A DNA stretch of 64,000 nt from an uncultured Lactobacillus sp. (GTDB lineage: Bacteria; Bacillota; Bacilli; Lactobacillales; Lactobacillaceae), in the NCBI GenBank assembly GCA_937874185.1, contig CALNAK010000036.1, positions 1 through 64,000 of the forward strand, read 5' to 3'. Under the pieces are notes generated by a model. It searched no databases, was not told the origin of the DNA, and was given only the letters and a program-made list of their open reading frames with translations. How positions within the stretch are numbered: position 1 is the stretch's first letter; the number at the start of each line of letters is the position of its first letter. A program made the position numbers and the translations under genes. Shown in pieces: positions 16,337-25,503 of this stretch.

Positions 16337-18154
16337 CTACTTCAATTTAGAAGAAGTCAATGTTAAGTCACTGTAGAATTCGTTGTTAGCAGGGCTCAAA
16401 TCGAATCCCTTAACACGGTTGTTAACTGGTTGCCATGCATAGTTGAATTGTTCACCGACAACACCGGCTTGTTCGTTCATGTATTCTTGCCATTCTTTGA
16501 AGGTTTGAGTACGTGTCTTATCGTTCCAAGCAGTCTTATCGTTCATCTTGTTGATCAATTCAGTATTCTTAGCAGTAGCGAAGTGACCCATGTTAAATGG
16601 AGCTGTCACACCGTAAAGTTGTGATTGTGATGGTTCTGATGATAGTGACCAAGCACCTAACCAGATATCCATTGCATTTTGTGATGGTTTTTGTAATGTA
16701 TCGTAGAAACTATTCATTTCTTGTGGTTTACCGTTAGTGTATTTAACGTTCAAACCAATCTTGTGCCATTGTTGTAAGTAGTTTTGGTATGTAGCTTCAG
16801 TAGTTGCACTACTACTCATAGCACCGAAGTGAATAACAAGGGCTTTACCCTTTGGATCTGAACGCCATTTACTACCATTACGTTTCTTGTATCCAGCATC
16901 ATCAAGTAACTTATTAGCTTTCTTGATGTCTAGTGGGTAACCTTTGGCACTCTTGTCGTAATACTTACTAAATACTGGTGGAATCAAAGTATTAGCACGC
17001 CATTTGACACCATTACCAAATTTCTTTGATACTTGATCAACGTTAACGGCATACATCATAGCTTGACGAAGGCTCTTATTAGCCATCTTCTTGTTAGGAT
17101 CTTCAACGTTCTTACCAGTCTTAGTATCGAAGTGACCTAAGTTAAATGCGAAGTAACTGTAACCTAAAGCAGGCATACCAACTTTAGTATAATTCTTCAA
17201 ACTCTTAAGGTTCTTGTAATCTGTACCACCTAATTGACCGGCAGCAGAAGGAACAACTGTATCGTATTTCTTAGATTGGATAGCTTTGTCGATATTGTTT
17301 TGTGAAACAACATTGATTGTGATGTGTCCAATTTGAGCTTGTTTACCGTAGTAATACTTGTTAGGTGACCAACTTGTTGATTCACCTTCAACAACTTTAT
17401 CCAACTTGTAAGGACCTACGAAAATAGGATTCTTACGGATTTGTTCTGATGCAGCAAGTTTTGCGATAGGAACATCTTTGATGTATTCATATGGTTCAAT
17501 GGAACCCCAGATGAATGAGTTACCAGAGAATTTCATACTTGGTGACATTTCCTTGAAGTGAATTACGGCGACTTTACCAGTTTCGCCCTTAGGGAAGGTA
17601 ATACCTGAAATAGTATCTGATTTACCAGCGTGGTATTCAGCCATACCTTCGATATTTTCAAAGTCAGATGAATATTGACTTGATGTTGATTCCTTATTAC
17701 CTAAGACTTCATAAGCATATTCAATATCCTTAGCAGTAACGTCTGATCCGTTAGACCATTTAGCGTTGCTACGAATTGTGATAGTTGCTGTCTTTGCTTT
17801 ACGATCAAGCTTTTGATTAGCAAGTCCACCATCGATAATCTTGTAGTTCTTATCAACGTTGAACAAGTTATTTTGACCACCAGGTGCAAAGGCTTGTGAA
17901 TCTTCAGCGTTAGAAGCAAGAATTGGATCAGTAATACCTTGGAATGGAGAGCTATTAACGATAGCTAGTTTCAAAGTACCTGTCTTGGTTGCATTACTGT
18001 TTGTAGCAGATGAATTCTTATAAGCTGTTGGTAATTTTACTTGGGCACTTGAAGTGTCTTCTGATGAAGCGCTGTTGTTTGAACAACCGGCAAGTGTAAC
18101 AGCTGCTAAGAGTGTTACTGCCGCAAGAACAACTTTATTTTTAGTTTTAACCAT
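16337..18154 (-). CDS. oppA: Oligopeptide ABC transporter substrate-binding lipoprotein
   Basis: 605 aa SBP family 5 (OppA/DppA) protein. The signal peptide ends in VTLAGCSNNS, giving a lipidated Cys at about 24. The family's long two-lobe body follows, with the ATITIRSNAKWSNGSDVTAKD segment (quoted in parts: ATITIRSNAKWSNG) and DQVSKKFG. It captures peptides outside the membrane for OppBCDF and feeds amino-acid nutrition. It is last in the order oppD-F-B-C-A, as in Lactococcus, but here a 608-bp gap containing structured repeats separates it from oppC. Own strong ribosome site AGGGGGAA. Confidence 0.92.
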   Translation of the reverse strand: MVKTKNKVVLAAVTLLAAVTLAGCSNNSASSEDTSSAQVKLPTAYKNSSATNSNATKTGTLKLAIVNSSPFQGITDPILASNAEDSQAFAPGGQNNLFNVDKNYKIIDGGLANQKLDRKAKTATITIRSNAKWSNGSDVTAKDIEYAYEVLGNKESTSSQYSSDFENIEGMAEYHAGKSDTISGITFPKGETGKVAVIHFKEMSPSMKFSGNSFIWGSIEPYEYIKDVPIAKLAASEQIRKNPIFVGPYKLDKVVEGESTSWSPNKYYYGKQAQIGHITINVVSQNNIDKAIQSKKYDTVVPSAAGQLGGTDYKNLKSLKNYTKVGMPALGYSYFAFNLGHFDTKTGKNVEDPNKKMANKSLRQAMMYAVNVDQVSKKFGNGVKWRANTLIPPVFSKYYDKSAKGYPLDIKKANKLLDDAGYKKRNGSKWRSDPKGKALVIHFGAMSSSATTEATYQNYLQQWHKIGLNVKYTNGKPQEMNSFYDTLQKPSQNAMDIWLGAWSLSSEPSQSQLYGVTAPFNMGHFATAKNTELINKMNDKTAWNDKTRTQTFKEWQEYMNEQAGVVGEQFNYAWQPVNNRVKGFDLSPANNEFYSDLTLTSSKLK

Positions 18155-18286
18155 TGGTATTCCCCCTAAAATTTTCCCTTATTGTGTACCAGTCAGGATT
18201 TCCATAGTAGGAAAGAGACTGAAATGTTAAGTGATGAAAGAGCATGTGCTTGGCGAATCAGTCGGCACCATCTCCCTTAAGTTTAT

Positions 18287-18410
18287 AGAGAGCGGAGGGA
18301 AACGGGAGATTTTGAGCATTTGCCTAAGCTTGAGAATTGCACGCGCTTTTGCGTGTGATTTTCAAGGTGTAGCAAAGCACAGAAATCTGTTTCCTGTAGC
18401 TCGTTTTGGA
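18287..18410 (+). repeat. Family A structured repeat, copy A1
   Basis: Starts AGAGAGCGGAGGGAAAC and ends GTAGCTCGTTTTGGA. The middle has GCATTTGCCTAAGCTTGAG, ACACGC-type stem (GCACGCGCTTTTGCGTGT) and GCAAAGCACAGAAATCTG. Arm pairings: AAAC/GTTT-like outer stem, GCACGC/GCGTGT apical stem. Lies between oppC and oppA, antisense to them. Confidence 0.85.
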
Positions 18411-18432
18411 TAGAGAGTGTAGCAAAGCGATC

Positions 18433-18558
18433 AGAGAGTGGAAGGCAACGGTTAGATTCTGAGCATTTGCCTAAGCTTGGGAATTACACGCGTATTTTGC
18501 GTGTGATTTTCAAGGTGTAGCAAAGCACAGGAATCTGTTTCCTGTAACTCGTTTAGGA
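18433..18558 (+). repeat. Family A structured repeat, copy A2
   Basis: Tandem with A1 and about 85% alike by eye. Apical stem ACACGC/GCGTGT, middle stem CTTG/CAAG, and AGATTC/GAATCT below. A short fragment AGAGAGTGTAGCAAAGC (18413-18429) lies between A1 and A2 and looks like a deletion derivative. Confidence 0.85.
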
Positions 18559-18624
18559 AAGACTAATCAAATTGCATGACTCGTTTTAAAAATAAAAGAT
18601 CCATTTAAAGCAAATAATTTCGAC

Positions 18625-18758
18625 AGAGAGTTTATATCATTAGGCAAGGATAGGTTGCCTAACTCTGGGAACTACACGTAATACGAGGAAACGGTTGAGT
18701 GATATGTAAGACGCACAGTTCCAAGAGTCAGGCAATTAATCCTGCCTATAAACTCTTT
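18625..18758. repeat. Diverged family A-like long hairpin, just downstream of oppC
   Basis: Nested pairings: AGAGAGTTTATA/TATAAACTCTTT, AGGCAAGGAT/ATCCTGCCT, TTGCCT/AGGCAA, ACTCT/AGAGT and GGAACT/AGTTCC, around an enlarged tip of about 50 nt. GTTGCCTAACTCTGGGAACT resembles the TTGCCTAAGCTTGGGAATT of copy A2, and the ends AGAGAG.../...ACTCTTT echo family A. It starts 4 bp after the oppC stop on the minus strand. Confidence 0.7.
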
Positions 18759-18762
18759 ATTA

Positions 18763-19713
18763 TTAATCTGAAACACCTTGACGCTGTGAGGCATCAGCTG
18801 AACGACGGATAACTTGTCCGATGTAACTAATAGATAAACAAAGGATGATAATCAATGCGGCAGCTGGTAACCATGTCCACCAGTATTGAGTGATGTTGTT
18901 AGGATCATTGGCGTTAGCAATCAAAGTACCTAATGAAGGTGTTTGAATTGGAAGACCAAATCCCAAGTAAGAAAGACCAGTTTCAACACCAATGTTTTCA
19001 GCGAATGATAAAGTTGTATCAACGATAATCAATGATGAAATGTTTGGCATGATTTCACGGAAGATAATATTGAAACTACCGGTTCCGGAAGTCTTAGATG
19101 CAGCGACATAATCTTTTTCTGATTCAGAAAGGGTACGTGAACGAATTAAACGTGAAGTACCTTCCCAATAGAAGATTGAGAAAATCAATGTCAAAGTAAC
19201 GGCATTATAGTTCTTGATGATAGTAACGATAACGATAATCATCATAGTCATTGGTAACATCATCATGAAGTCGTAAACACGTTGCATACCCCAGTCGATA
19301 TAACCGTTGAAGTAACCTGAGATAAGACCCCAGCAGATACCAAAGACTGATGAAATGATAGTCAAACCGATAGCAATTCCGATAGAGTTTCTAGCACCAA
19401 CAATCAATTGTTGAGCAATTGATCGACCAGCTGAGTCGGCTCCTAACCAGAACCCACTCGTACCGGGAGCGGCGTTATAATTCATGATATTTGTTTCCAT
19501 CATTTTCGGCGTATTGATAAATAATGAACCTATCATTACGAAGAGAATGAAACCTACAACGATGAACAAAGCTATCATGGCAGGTCGGTCAGCCTTGAAT
19601 TCGTCCCAAATGATTTTAGCGGCTGCAGGAGTTGCTTCTGATTGTGCTTCTTTATTTAATCGGTCTAAGTCGGCCGCAGAAACGTCTGAATGTTTGTTTA
19701 AGTTTTCTTCCAT
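18763..19713 (-). CDS. oppC: Oligopeptide ABC transporter permease
   Basis: 316 aa from MEENLNKH; this ATG is preceded by AAAGGGGG at 11 nt and avoids overlap with oppB, unlike the longer frame start at 19755. It has one N-terminal membrane helix (about 45-70: MIALFIVVGFILFVMIGS) followed by the five-helix BPD_transp_1 core. The EAA-type loop that touches the ATPases is around AASKTSGTGSFNIIFREIMPN. It forms the membrane channel with OppB. Confidence 0.92.
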   Translation of the reverse strand: MEENLNKHSDVSAADLDRLNKEAQSEATPAAAKIIWDEFKADRPAMIALFIVVGFILFVMIGSLFINTPKMMETNIMNYNAAPGTSGFWLGADSAGRSIAQQLIVGARNSIGIAIGLTIISSVFGICWGLISGYFNGYIDWGMQRVYDFMMMLPMTMMIIVIVTIIKNYNAVTLTLIFSIFYWEGTSRLIRSRTLSESEKDYVAASKTSGTGSFNIIFREIMPNISSLIIVDTTLSFAENIGVETGLSYLGFGLPIQTPSLGTLIANANDPNNITQYWWTWLPAAALIIILCLSISYIGQVIRRSADASQRQGVSD

Positions 19714-19729
19714 AATCCAACGGCCCCCT

Positions 19730-20689
19730 TTATTCGATTCTGATTCTTGGATCAACGATACTTAGGATGATATCTGAAAGTAGGGTACCCAATAGATTTA
19801 AAATTCCGTAGATTAAAACTAGTGCAGTAATAACGGTGTAATCACGATAGTTAATTGAGTTGATGAAGAGTAGTCCCATACCTGGATAAGAGAAAATAGT
19901 TTCAGTAAAGATTGAACCATTTAGTAATCCAGTGATTGAGTAACCTGCAAAAGCTGCAATTGGTAAGAGTGAATTTCTGAAGATGTGGTGTTTGTAAACA
20001 TCAGCTTCAGGAACACCTTTTGAACGAGCAGTTCTAACATAGTCAGAACGTTTAGCATCGATAACTTCAGAACGGAGGTATTGCACAACGTTGACGGTTC
20101 CGAATAGAGCACCCATGATACCAGGTAAAAGAATATGGTAGAGACGAGACCCCGCTGAAGATATTCCCGGATTAGCGGTTGACGAGATTGAACCAGTTGT
20201 TGGGAACCAGCCTAGGACGTAACCGAAGATCCAGATACCGATAACTAAGATAACGAAGAAGGGAATACTGTAAGTAATGTATGTGTAAAATCTGATAATT
20301 GTATCAGGTAGTTTACCTTCATGCTTAGCAGCGTACATACCCATTGGTAAAGCAAAACAGTAAGTTAAAACTGTTGTGAATAAAGCTAACCAGAGGGTAT
20401 TAACAGCACGTGAGCTAATCAAACGAGCGACTGGTTCTTGATATTGATAACTGTTACCAAGATTACCGTGGAACAAGTGTACGACCCAGTTCCAATATTG
20501 TTGATACCAAGGATCGTACAAACCGTTCATTTCCATCAAATGATGAAGTTGAGCAGGATCGGCTTTGGGGTTAATGGAACCGGTAAATGGATCACCAGGC
20601 ATTGCCTTGGCCAAAAGGAAAACTAAAAGACTTAGAATAATAACTTCAGGAATCATGATCATGATACGACGGAGAACTGTTTTCCACAT
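19730..20689 (-). CDS. oppB: Oligopeptide ABC transporter permease
   Basis: 319 aa. Typical OppB start (single helix, residues 9-28, then AMPGDPF) and a six-helix core with the EAA loop TARSKGVPEADVYKHHIFRNS (in part: ARSKGVPEADVYKHH). Its start codon overlaps the oppF stop by one base (ATG/TGA), showing tight translational coupling. Pairs with OppC to make the pore. Confidence 0.94.
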   Translation of the reverse strand: MWKTVLRRIMIMIPEVIILSLLVFLLAKAMPGDPFTGSINPKADPAQLHHLMEMNGLYDPWYQQYWNWVVHLFHGNLGNSYQYQEPVARLISSRAVNTLWLALFTTVLTYCFALPMGMYAAKHEGKLPDTIIRFYTYITYSIPFFVILVIGIWIFGYVLGWFPTTGSISSTANPGISSAGSRLYHILLPGIMGALFGTVNVVQYLRSEVIDAKRSDYVRTARSKGVPEADVYKHHIFRNSLLPIAAFAGYSITGLLNGSIFTETIFSYPGMGLLFINSINYRDYTVITALVLIYGILNLLGTLLSDIILSIVDPRIRIE

Positions 20690-21663
20690 TATGCCTGTAC
20701 CTCCCCTTCTTGTTTGATGATCTCTTGAGCGACATCTTGAGGTAATGCGACGGAATGAGTAGGGCTAATTGGAACTAATGGGTAAGCCAAACCATCTTTG
20801 TCATAATACTTGTCTTGTTGCTTTTGATAGATTTCTTCAACTGCCAAACGGGAAGCACGATGTTCAGCACGACTATTAACATTTGTTTCAGGAATTGCAG
20901 CTAATAAACGTTTTGTATAAATGTGAATGGGATGATTATAAATATCATCTCTAGTACCGATTTCTACCAGTCTTCCACGGTTCATGATGGCGATGTTGTT
21001 ACACATATGTCTGACAACACCTAAATCATGTGAGATGAAGAGGTAAGAAATTCCGAATTCACGTTGAATTTTCTTCATAAAGTTAAGAACTTGAGCTTGA
21101 ACGGAAAGGTCCAAGGCTGAAACAGGTTCATCAGCGATAATCAATTTTGGATTAGTGGCAACGGCTCTAGCAACACCGATACGTTGTCTTTGACCACCAG
21201 AGAATTGGTGAGGATATTTGTATAAAGCATCGGCATCAAGTCCCACGATATCTAGCAATTGAAGAACTCTTAATTTTTCTTCGTCTTTGCTTAGATGTTC
21301 AAAGTTACGAAGTGGTTCAGCAATGATATCTTCAATTCTTTTTCGAGGATTCAAACTTGAGAGTGAATCTTGGAAAATCATTTGAACGTCGTGATTGTAA
21401 TCAAGTGCTTCACGATTTTTTTTCTTAGTAATATCTTTGCCTTGATACATGATGGAACCGCTAGTAACTTTTTCTAATCCAACGACTGATTTACCAGTTG
21501 TTGATTTACCGGAACCAGATTCACCAACTAGTCCATAAGTTTCACCAGCTTCAATATTGAAACTGATACCGTCGACGGCTTTAACAGAATCAGTGACGCG
21601 ATTCCAAAAGCCGGAGCGGATGGGGTAGTGAACTTCAAGATTTTTTATTTCTATTAAACTCAT
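20689..21663 (-). CDS. oppF: Oligopeptide ABC transporter ATPase
   Basis: 324 aa. Walker A GESGSGKST (about 48-56), signature FSGGQRQR, Walker B LIIADEP and the H-loop FISHDL. The C-terminal oligopeptide-transporter extension (HPIHIYTKRLLAAIP) is present. It couples ATP hydrolysis with OppD to peptide import. Overlaps oppD by 4 bp. Confidence 0.95.
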   Translation of the reverse strand: MSLIEIKNLEVHYPIRSGFWNRVTDSVKAVDGISFNIEAGETYGLVGESGSGKSTTGKSVVGLEKVTSGSIMYQGKDITKKKNREALDYNHDVQMIFQDSLSSLNPRKRIEDIIAEPLRNFEHLSKDEEKLRVLQLLDIVGLDADALYKYPHQFSGGQRQRIGVARAVATNPKLIIADEPVSALDLSVQAQVLNFMKKIQREFGISYLFISHDLGVVRHMCNNIAIMNRGRLVEIGTRDDIYNHPIHIYTKRLLAAIPETNVNSRAEHRASRLAVEEIYQKQQDKYYDKDGLAYPLVPISPTHSVALPQDVAQEIIKQEGEVQA

Positions 21664-22673
21664 GATTTCACGCCCCCTTGTTGGTCTGGAAATTCAAAAT
21701 TTTTGTAGCAAGTGCATCTTACTTCGTGACCATCACCTAAATCATGCATCTTTGGATCAGCTTCATGTTCAGAAGCCGGAACCCAAGGTGTTCTTGGTGC
21801 AAAACGATCACCGGTTGTAGGCATTTTTTGTAATGAAGGAACATTTCCTTGAATTACGTATAGGTCATCGTCTTGTTTATCAATTTGTGGCATTGAACGA
21901 AGCAATGACCTTGTGTAGGGATGTTTTGGAGAATTAAAAATTTGTTCGGCACTACCTTCTTCAACAATTTGACCGGCATACATAACGGCAACACGGTCGG
22001 CTGTTTCAGCAACGACTCCCAAATCATGGGTGATAAGAATGATACCAGCGTGATTCTCTTTTTGAATATCACGAAGGACATCTAGAATTTGTGCTTGAAT
22101 AGTTACATCCAAAGCTGTTGTTGGTTCGTCAGCAATAATTAAATCTGGCTTACATGCAATAGCGATGGCGATGATAACACGTTGTCTCATACCACCAGAT
22201 AACTCATGTGGAAACTGTCTAGCAGTCCGTTTAGGGTTATCAATTCCAACTTGGTCAAGCAATTCCATGACTCGATCATGTTTTTGTTCGGCAGTGAAAT
22301 CAGTGTGGTAATCCATAACTTCACTGATTTGAGCTTCAACTCTTTTTAGTGGATTCAAAGCTGATAGTGGATCTTGGAAAATCATACCAATTTTGGAACC
22401 ACGGAATTTGTTGTAGCCTTTTTCATCAAGTTTTAAAAGATCAGTTCCTTCAAAATCAACTGTTCCGGTAATTTTTGTTTCTGCCGGATTATGAAGACCC
22501 ATGATTGTAGTGGCTAGGGTACTCTTACCACAACCTGATTCACCAACGATGGCTAATATTTCATCGTGGTTAACTTCGAGATTGACATGAGAGATAGCGT
22601 CGTAATATTTACCGTTGATCTTAAATGCGGTGCTAACGTCTTTGATATTTAGAAAATTGGATGTAGTTTCCAA
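21660..22673 (-). CDS. oppD: Oligopeptide ABC transporter ATPase
   Basis: 337 aa with Walker A GESGCGKST, signature LSGGMRQR, Walker B LIIADEP and H-loop ITHDL. The C-terminal half carries HPYTRSLLRSMP and two cysteines in RCTCYKN, part of the Cys-rich tail that binds a 4Fe-4S cluster in other OppD proteins, though only two Cys are visible here. It starts with TTG, supported by GGAGGGG 5 nt upstream. First gene of the operon. Confidence 0.93.
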   Translation of the reverse strand: METTSNFLNIKDVSTAFKINGKYYDAISHVNLEVNHDEILAIVGESGCGKSTLATTIMGLHNPAETKITGTVDFEGTDLLKLDEKGYNKFRGSKIGMIFQDPLSALNPLKRVEAQISEVMDYHTDFTAEQKHDRVMELLDQVGIDNPKRTARQFPHELSGGMRQRVIIAIAIACKPDLIIADEPTTALDVTIQAQILDVLRDIQKENHAGIILITHDLGVVAETADRVAVMYAGQIVEEGSAEQIFNSPKHPYTRSLLRSMPQIDKQDDDLYVIQGNVPSLQKMPTTGDRFAPRTPWVPASEHEADPKMHDLGDGHEVRCTCYKNFEFPDQQGGVKS

Positions 22674-23080
22674 ATAATCCCCTCCTATATTCTAATTTAT
22701 CTATTATTTTTAAATGGAACGTCTTTCCAGTGTCGTATCGCGATTAGAAAGAACTTTCTTAGTAATTGAATATGATTATAGTTAATCATTTTCTAATTTA
22801 CAACCCCATTTATTAAAATAATATTAAAAAACTTCATAAAATATTCATAATGTCTTCATAATCTTTTTGTTTTGAGGTTATGCGAGTACTATATGACTAA
22901 ATTAGAAAAATTAGAAAAGTTTTAACTTGGATTTGACGGATTGTATATTTTGATTAAAAAATGCCGAAATAAGCCCATATTGGCATTAAAATTGAACTAA
23001 TTAAGCATTAAAAATTTGAAGTTTATTAGCATCTTGGCATTGAAATAGTTCGGAGATTTGAATTTATTGGTATAAGGATT
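22674..23080. other. Intergenic region upstream of oppD, AT-rich
   Basis: No convincing gene. It must hold the opp promoter on the minus strand, but I could not settle on one pair of boxes. Small direct repeats CATAAAATATTCATAA and TTGGCATTAAAATTGAA / TTGGCATTGAAA (22979-23046) are visible. Confidence 0.4.
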
Positions 23081-23333
23081 CCGCTCTCCACAAGGAAGAG
23101 AAAATGGCTGGAACATAGCGGGCACAACTTGAAATCAATTCCAAAGTTCGAAATTGTTTCCAAGATTGGCCTTTCACTAAATTAGTAAAGTGCACTAATT
23201 TAGTGAAATTTCGCTATTGAGCCATTTCTCTTCCTTGCTCCGAGCTAGTTTGATTGTTTTAATTAGTTTGGATTTTAAAGCAAAAGGCACTAACTCATTT
23301 ATCCCGATTAGGATAAAAGAATTAGTGCCTTTG
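23081..23333 (+). repeat. Family B structured repeat, copy B1, with tail hairpin
   Basis: Outer stem AAGGAAGAGAAAATGGCT / AGCCATTTCTCTTCCTTG; next stem CATAGCG/CGCTAT; two inner hairpins (TTGAAATCAATT/AATTGTTTC and TTTCACTAAATTAGT/ACTAATTTAGTGAAA). After 34 nt comes a terminator-like hairpin AAAAGGCACTAA / TTAGTGCCTTT (23282-23333). Located between divergent oppD and the 23531 gene. Confidence 0.85.
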
Positions 23334-23530
23334 TTACGTGTATGAAGAATTTTATTTTGGAATTTATCATAGATTATGATAATTATTTAGTTATTAGTTA
23401 TATGAAAATTTAGTTCAAAAAAGTGATTGAAAGGTGTTATTTTTCATGCCAAACTATATGAATAAGGGATTGAAAATATAAGGGCTAAATGAAAATAGTG
23501 GTAATATATCAATAGAAAAAGGGTGATTGA

Positions 23531-24019
23531 ATGCGTCATCGTAGAAAAAGTAGAAAACCATTAGTTATTACGTTAATTTCCATATTGGTTATTTTAGTTT
23601 TGTGTGTAGTGTTTTTCTTTCCGTTGAATAATGCTTTAAGGAATATTACTGGGAATGATACTGCAAGTGATAAGGTTGTTAAGTCGGAATTAGTTAAGAA
23701 GGTTAAGTCTAAAAAGACTGGTGATCCAACTAAGGATGAAAAGATTGACCGTGCAGCATCTGTTCTGGATAAGAAGAAAATGTCAGAAATTATGGCTTCT
23801 GCTAAAAACCAACAAAAGGCAGCTACTATGATTGAGAGTTCTTCATCTTTGTCGAAAGAACAATCTCAAAAGGCAGCTCAAGAGGTATTTACTAATAGTG
23901 ATTATAACAGTTTGCGTAGCGCTATTAGTAATGGTAATTGGTATCAGGCTTATCAACAATATCAGAAGTTATCTGATAATGGTGATATTACTCAATTGCA
24001 ACAAACTATTAATAAATAA
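23531..24019 (+). CDS. Small membrane-anchored protein of unknown function
   Basis: 162 aa. A basic start (MRHRRKSRKP) followed by one membrane helix (about 11-33) predicts an N-in, C-out anchor. The extracellular part is Lys/Ser-rich and then Gln-rich (YQAYQQYQKL), with a likely helical segment. I do not recognise the family; lactobacilli encode many such anchored proteins. Ribosome site AAGGGTGA about 6 nt from the ATG. Single gene with its own terminator. Confidence 0.7.
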   Translation: MRHRRKSRKPLVITLISILVILVLCVVFFFPLNNALRNITGNDTASDKVVKSELVKKVKSKKTGDPTKDEKIDRAASVLDKKKMSEIMASAKNQQKAATMIESSSSLSKEQSQKAAQEVFTNSDYNSLRSAISNGNWYQAYQQYQKLSDNGDITQLQQTINK

Positions 24020-24024
24020 AATAA

Positions 24025-24073
24025 AAAACAGTCTTAATTCGCTGGATGGATATGCGAATTGGGACTGTTTTTA
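24025..24073 (+). terminator. Intrinsic terminator
   Basis: AAAACAGTCTTAATTCGC / GCGAATTGGGACTGTTTTT. Confidence 0.85.
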
Positions 24074-24140
24074 GCTATCTTTGTTGGATTAGCAGAATTT
24101 GTTTTACTCAATTTTAAAATTGTATATTTTGTTTTGTTCA

Positions 24141-24269
24141 TCCTAAACGAGCTGCACAAGGGCAACTCCACTCCGCTTTGCCTGACTTCCCAAATTATAC
24201 GCACAGTTCGCGTATAATTCGTGAAGCCCTGCAAATGCTCGGGAGCTGAGCGCCCTTGTTTCGCTCTCT
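24141..24269 (-). repeat. Family A structured repeat, copy A3
   Basis: Read on the minus strand it starts AGAGAGCGAAACAAGGGCG. Outer stem ACAAGGGC/GCCCTTGT is fully paired; apical stem ATACGC...GCGTAT; middle CTTC/GAAG. It ends GCTCGTTTAGGATGAACAAA. Tandem with A4, same orientation. Confidence 0.85.
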
Positions 24270-24272
24270 GGT

Positions 24273-24396
24273 TAAAACGAGCTACAAGCAACAGATTCCT
24301 GTGCTTTGCTACAGACTAGAAATCACACGCAAAATCGCGTGCAATTCCTAGTCTTAGGCAAATGCTCAGAATCTAACCGTTGCTTTCCGCTCTCTG
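24273..24396 (-). repeat. Family A structured repeat, copy A4
   Basis: Minus strand, starting AGAGAGCGGAAAGCAACGG only 1 nt after the CAP-protein stop codon. GCAAC/GTTGC and AGATTC/GAATCT lower stems; GACTAG/CTAGTC middle stem; GCACGC/GCGTGT apical stem. Confidence 0.88.
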
Positions 24397-24397
24397 A

Positions 24398-25441
24398 TTA
24401 CATAAAGTCTTGTGCTACATATGATGAATCTGTTGCTGGATCGTAGTAATATCCTAAGCCTACTTTAGTGACATCTGGTGACATGACGTTAGTATAGTGG
24501 GTGAAAGTACCTGTTTCAGCACGGAATTCATTCATTACGTTTGAAGCAAATCCGGTTGCAGAATTTTTGAAGAGGCTATTTGAGCTTTCTGCAATGTTTT
24601 CTTCTTCAGTAGAATATGATTCGTTAGGGAAGGCTGTGTAGCACATTGTGCCATCTGGTCTTTCATGACTGAATTTAGTTGAAATTTCTGTGGCACGTGT
24701 CATTGCTGTATTTGTTAAAGCTGAATCTAGTGTTAATGGGCTAAGTCCTTTTGTAGCTCTTTCATTATTGATTGAAGCTAGAAAGGCTGCTTGAACGGCA
24801 TTAACTGTGGGTGCTTTTGATGAAGTATTGTTATTTTGAGAATTATTATTGTTTGTATTGTTGTTATTTGTTGTTTGATGATTTGAAGTATCACCGATAC
24901 CAACATGACCATCAAATTTATTGATGTTTGTATAAGTTGTATTTCTGTCTAAGAGTACATTGGTAGCACTGATCCATTGATTTGTACCAACTTCATAAAA
25001 TACTTGGCCGGAGTCATCACGAACGGCACTTGTCACACGCCATGATGATCCTAGTGGTAAACTTCTAGCGCTAGGGAAGTCGCCCTTAGTAACGGTATAG
25101 TAAATTGGAGTATCTCCATTAACGATTTTAGCAATTGGATATTTAGCCACAGCATCACCACTTAATTGTGAATCAGCGGCTTTCAAAAATTCATTGGTAG
25201 CAACTTGGTAATATTTTTCTCCATAAACAGAAATAATATCACCAACACGCCAAGGTGTATTAGGTGCTAAGGCACGATTAGTGATCAGCTTTGCTTCTCT
25301 TGTATAGAGACGTGCGGAAACAGGTGAAGTTACAGTAGCAACTGTTGCTGCTTGTGCATTAAGAGTTCCTACGCTCAAAGCGGAAAGTGTTATGGCTGCA
25401 AGTCCTAGGACGGTAGTCTTTGTTATTGTTGAAAATTTCAT
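24398..25441 (-). CDS. Secreted CAP-domain protein with two SLAP-type wall-binding repeats
   Basis: 347 aa. Sec signal peptide with cleavage near LNAQAAT (about 31). Two SLAP-like units follow (about 33-95 with TPWRVGDIISVYGEKYYQVATNEFL and about 105-165 with SSWRVTSAV...FYEVGTNQWI, each quoted in part). A low-complexity NNNNTNNNNSQNNN linker (about 190-205) leads to a CAP/SCP domain (about 215-347) with INNERATKGLSPL, the His in FSHERPDG and ENIAESSNS. The SLAP units should hold it on the cell wall; CAP proteins in bacteria are of mostly unknown activity. The stop codon abuts repeat A4. Confidence 0.85.
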   Translation of the reverse strand: MKFSTITKTTVLGLAAITLSALSVGTLNAQAATVATVTSPVSARLYTREAKLITNRALAPNTPWRVGDIISVYGEKYYQVATNEFLKAADSQLSGDAVAKYPIAKIVNGDTPIYYTVTKGDFPSARSLPLGSSWRVTSAVRDDSGQVFYEVGTNQWISATNVLLDRNTTYTNINKFDGHVGIGDTSNHQTTNNNNTNNNNSQNNNTSSKAPTVNAVQAAFLASINNERATKGLSPLTLDSALTNTAMTRATEISTKFSHERPDGTMCYTAFPNESYSTEEENIAESSNSLFKNSATGFASNVMNEFRAETGTFTHYTNVMSPDVTKVGLGYYYDPATDSSYVAQDFM

Positions 25442-25503
25442 TTCGATAAATCCCCCAATATTTTTTTTGAATACCTACAGAACTTCCTCAATTATTCTTT
25501 TAT

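Noticed and set aside
18231..18413. 60-codon open frame on the + strand
   Set aside because: It lies within repeat A1 and its flank, has no ribosome site and codes for nothing recognisable.
18287..18558. CRISPR array from tandem repeated units
   Set aside because: Units are ~124 bp, folded and adjacent, with no short repeat-spacer pattern and no cas genes in the window.
24034..24291. 85-codon open frame on the - strand
   Set aside because: It covers the terminator and repeat A3; the frame is a by-product of the repeat sequence.
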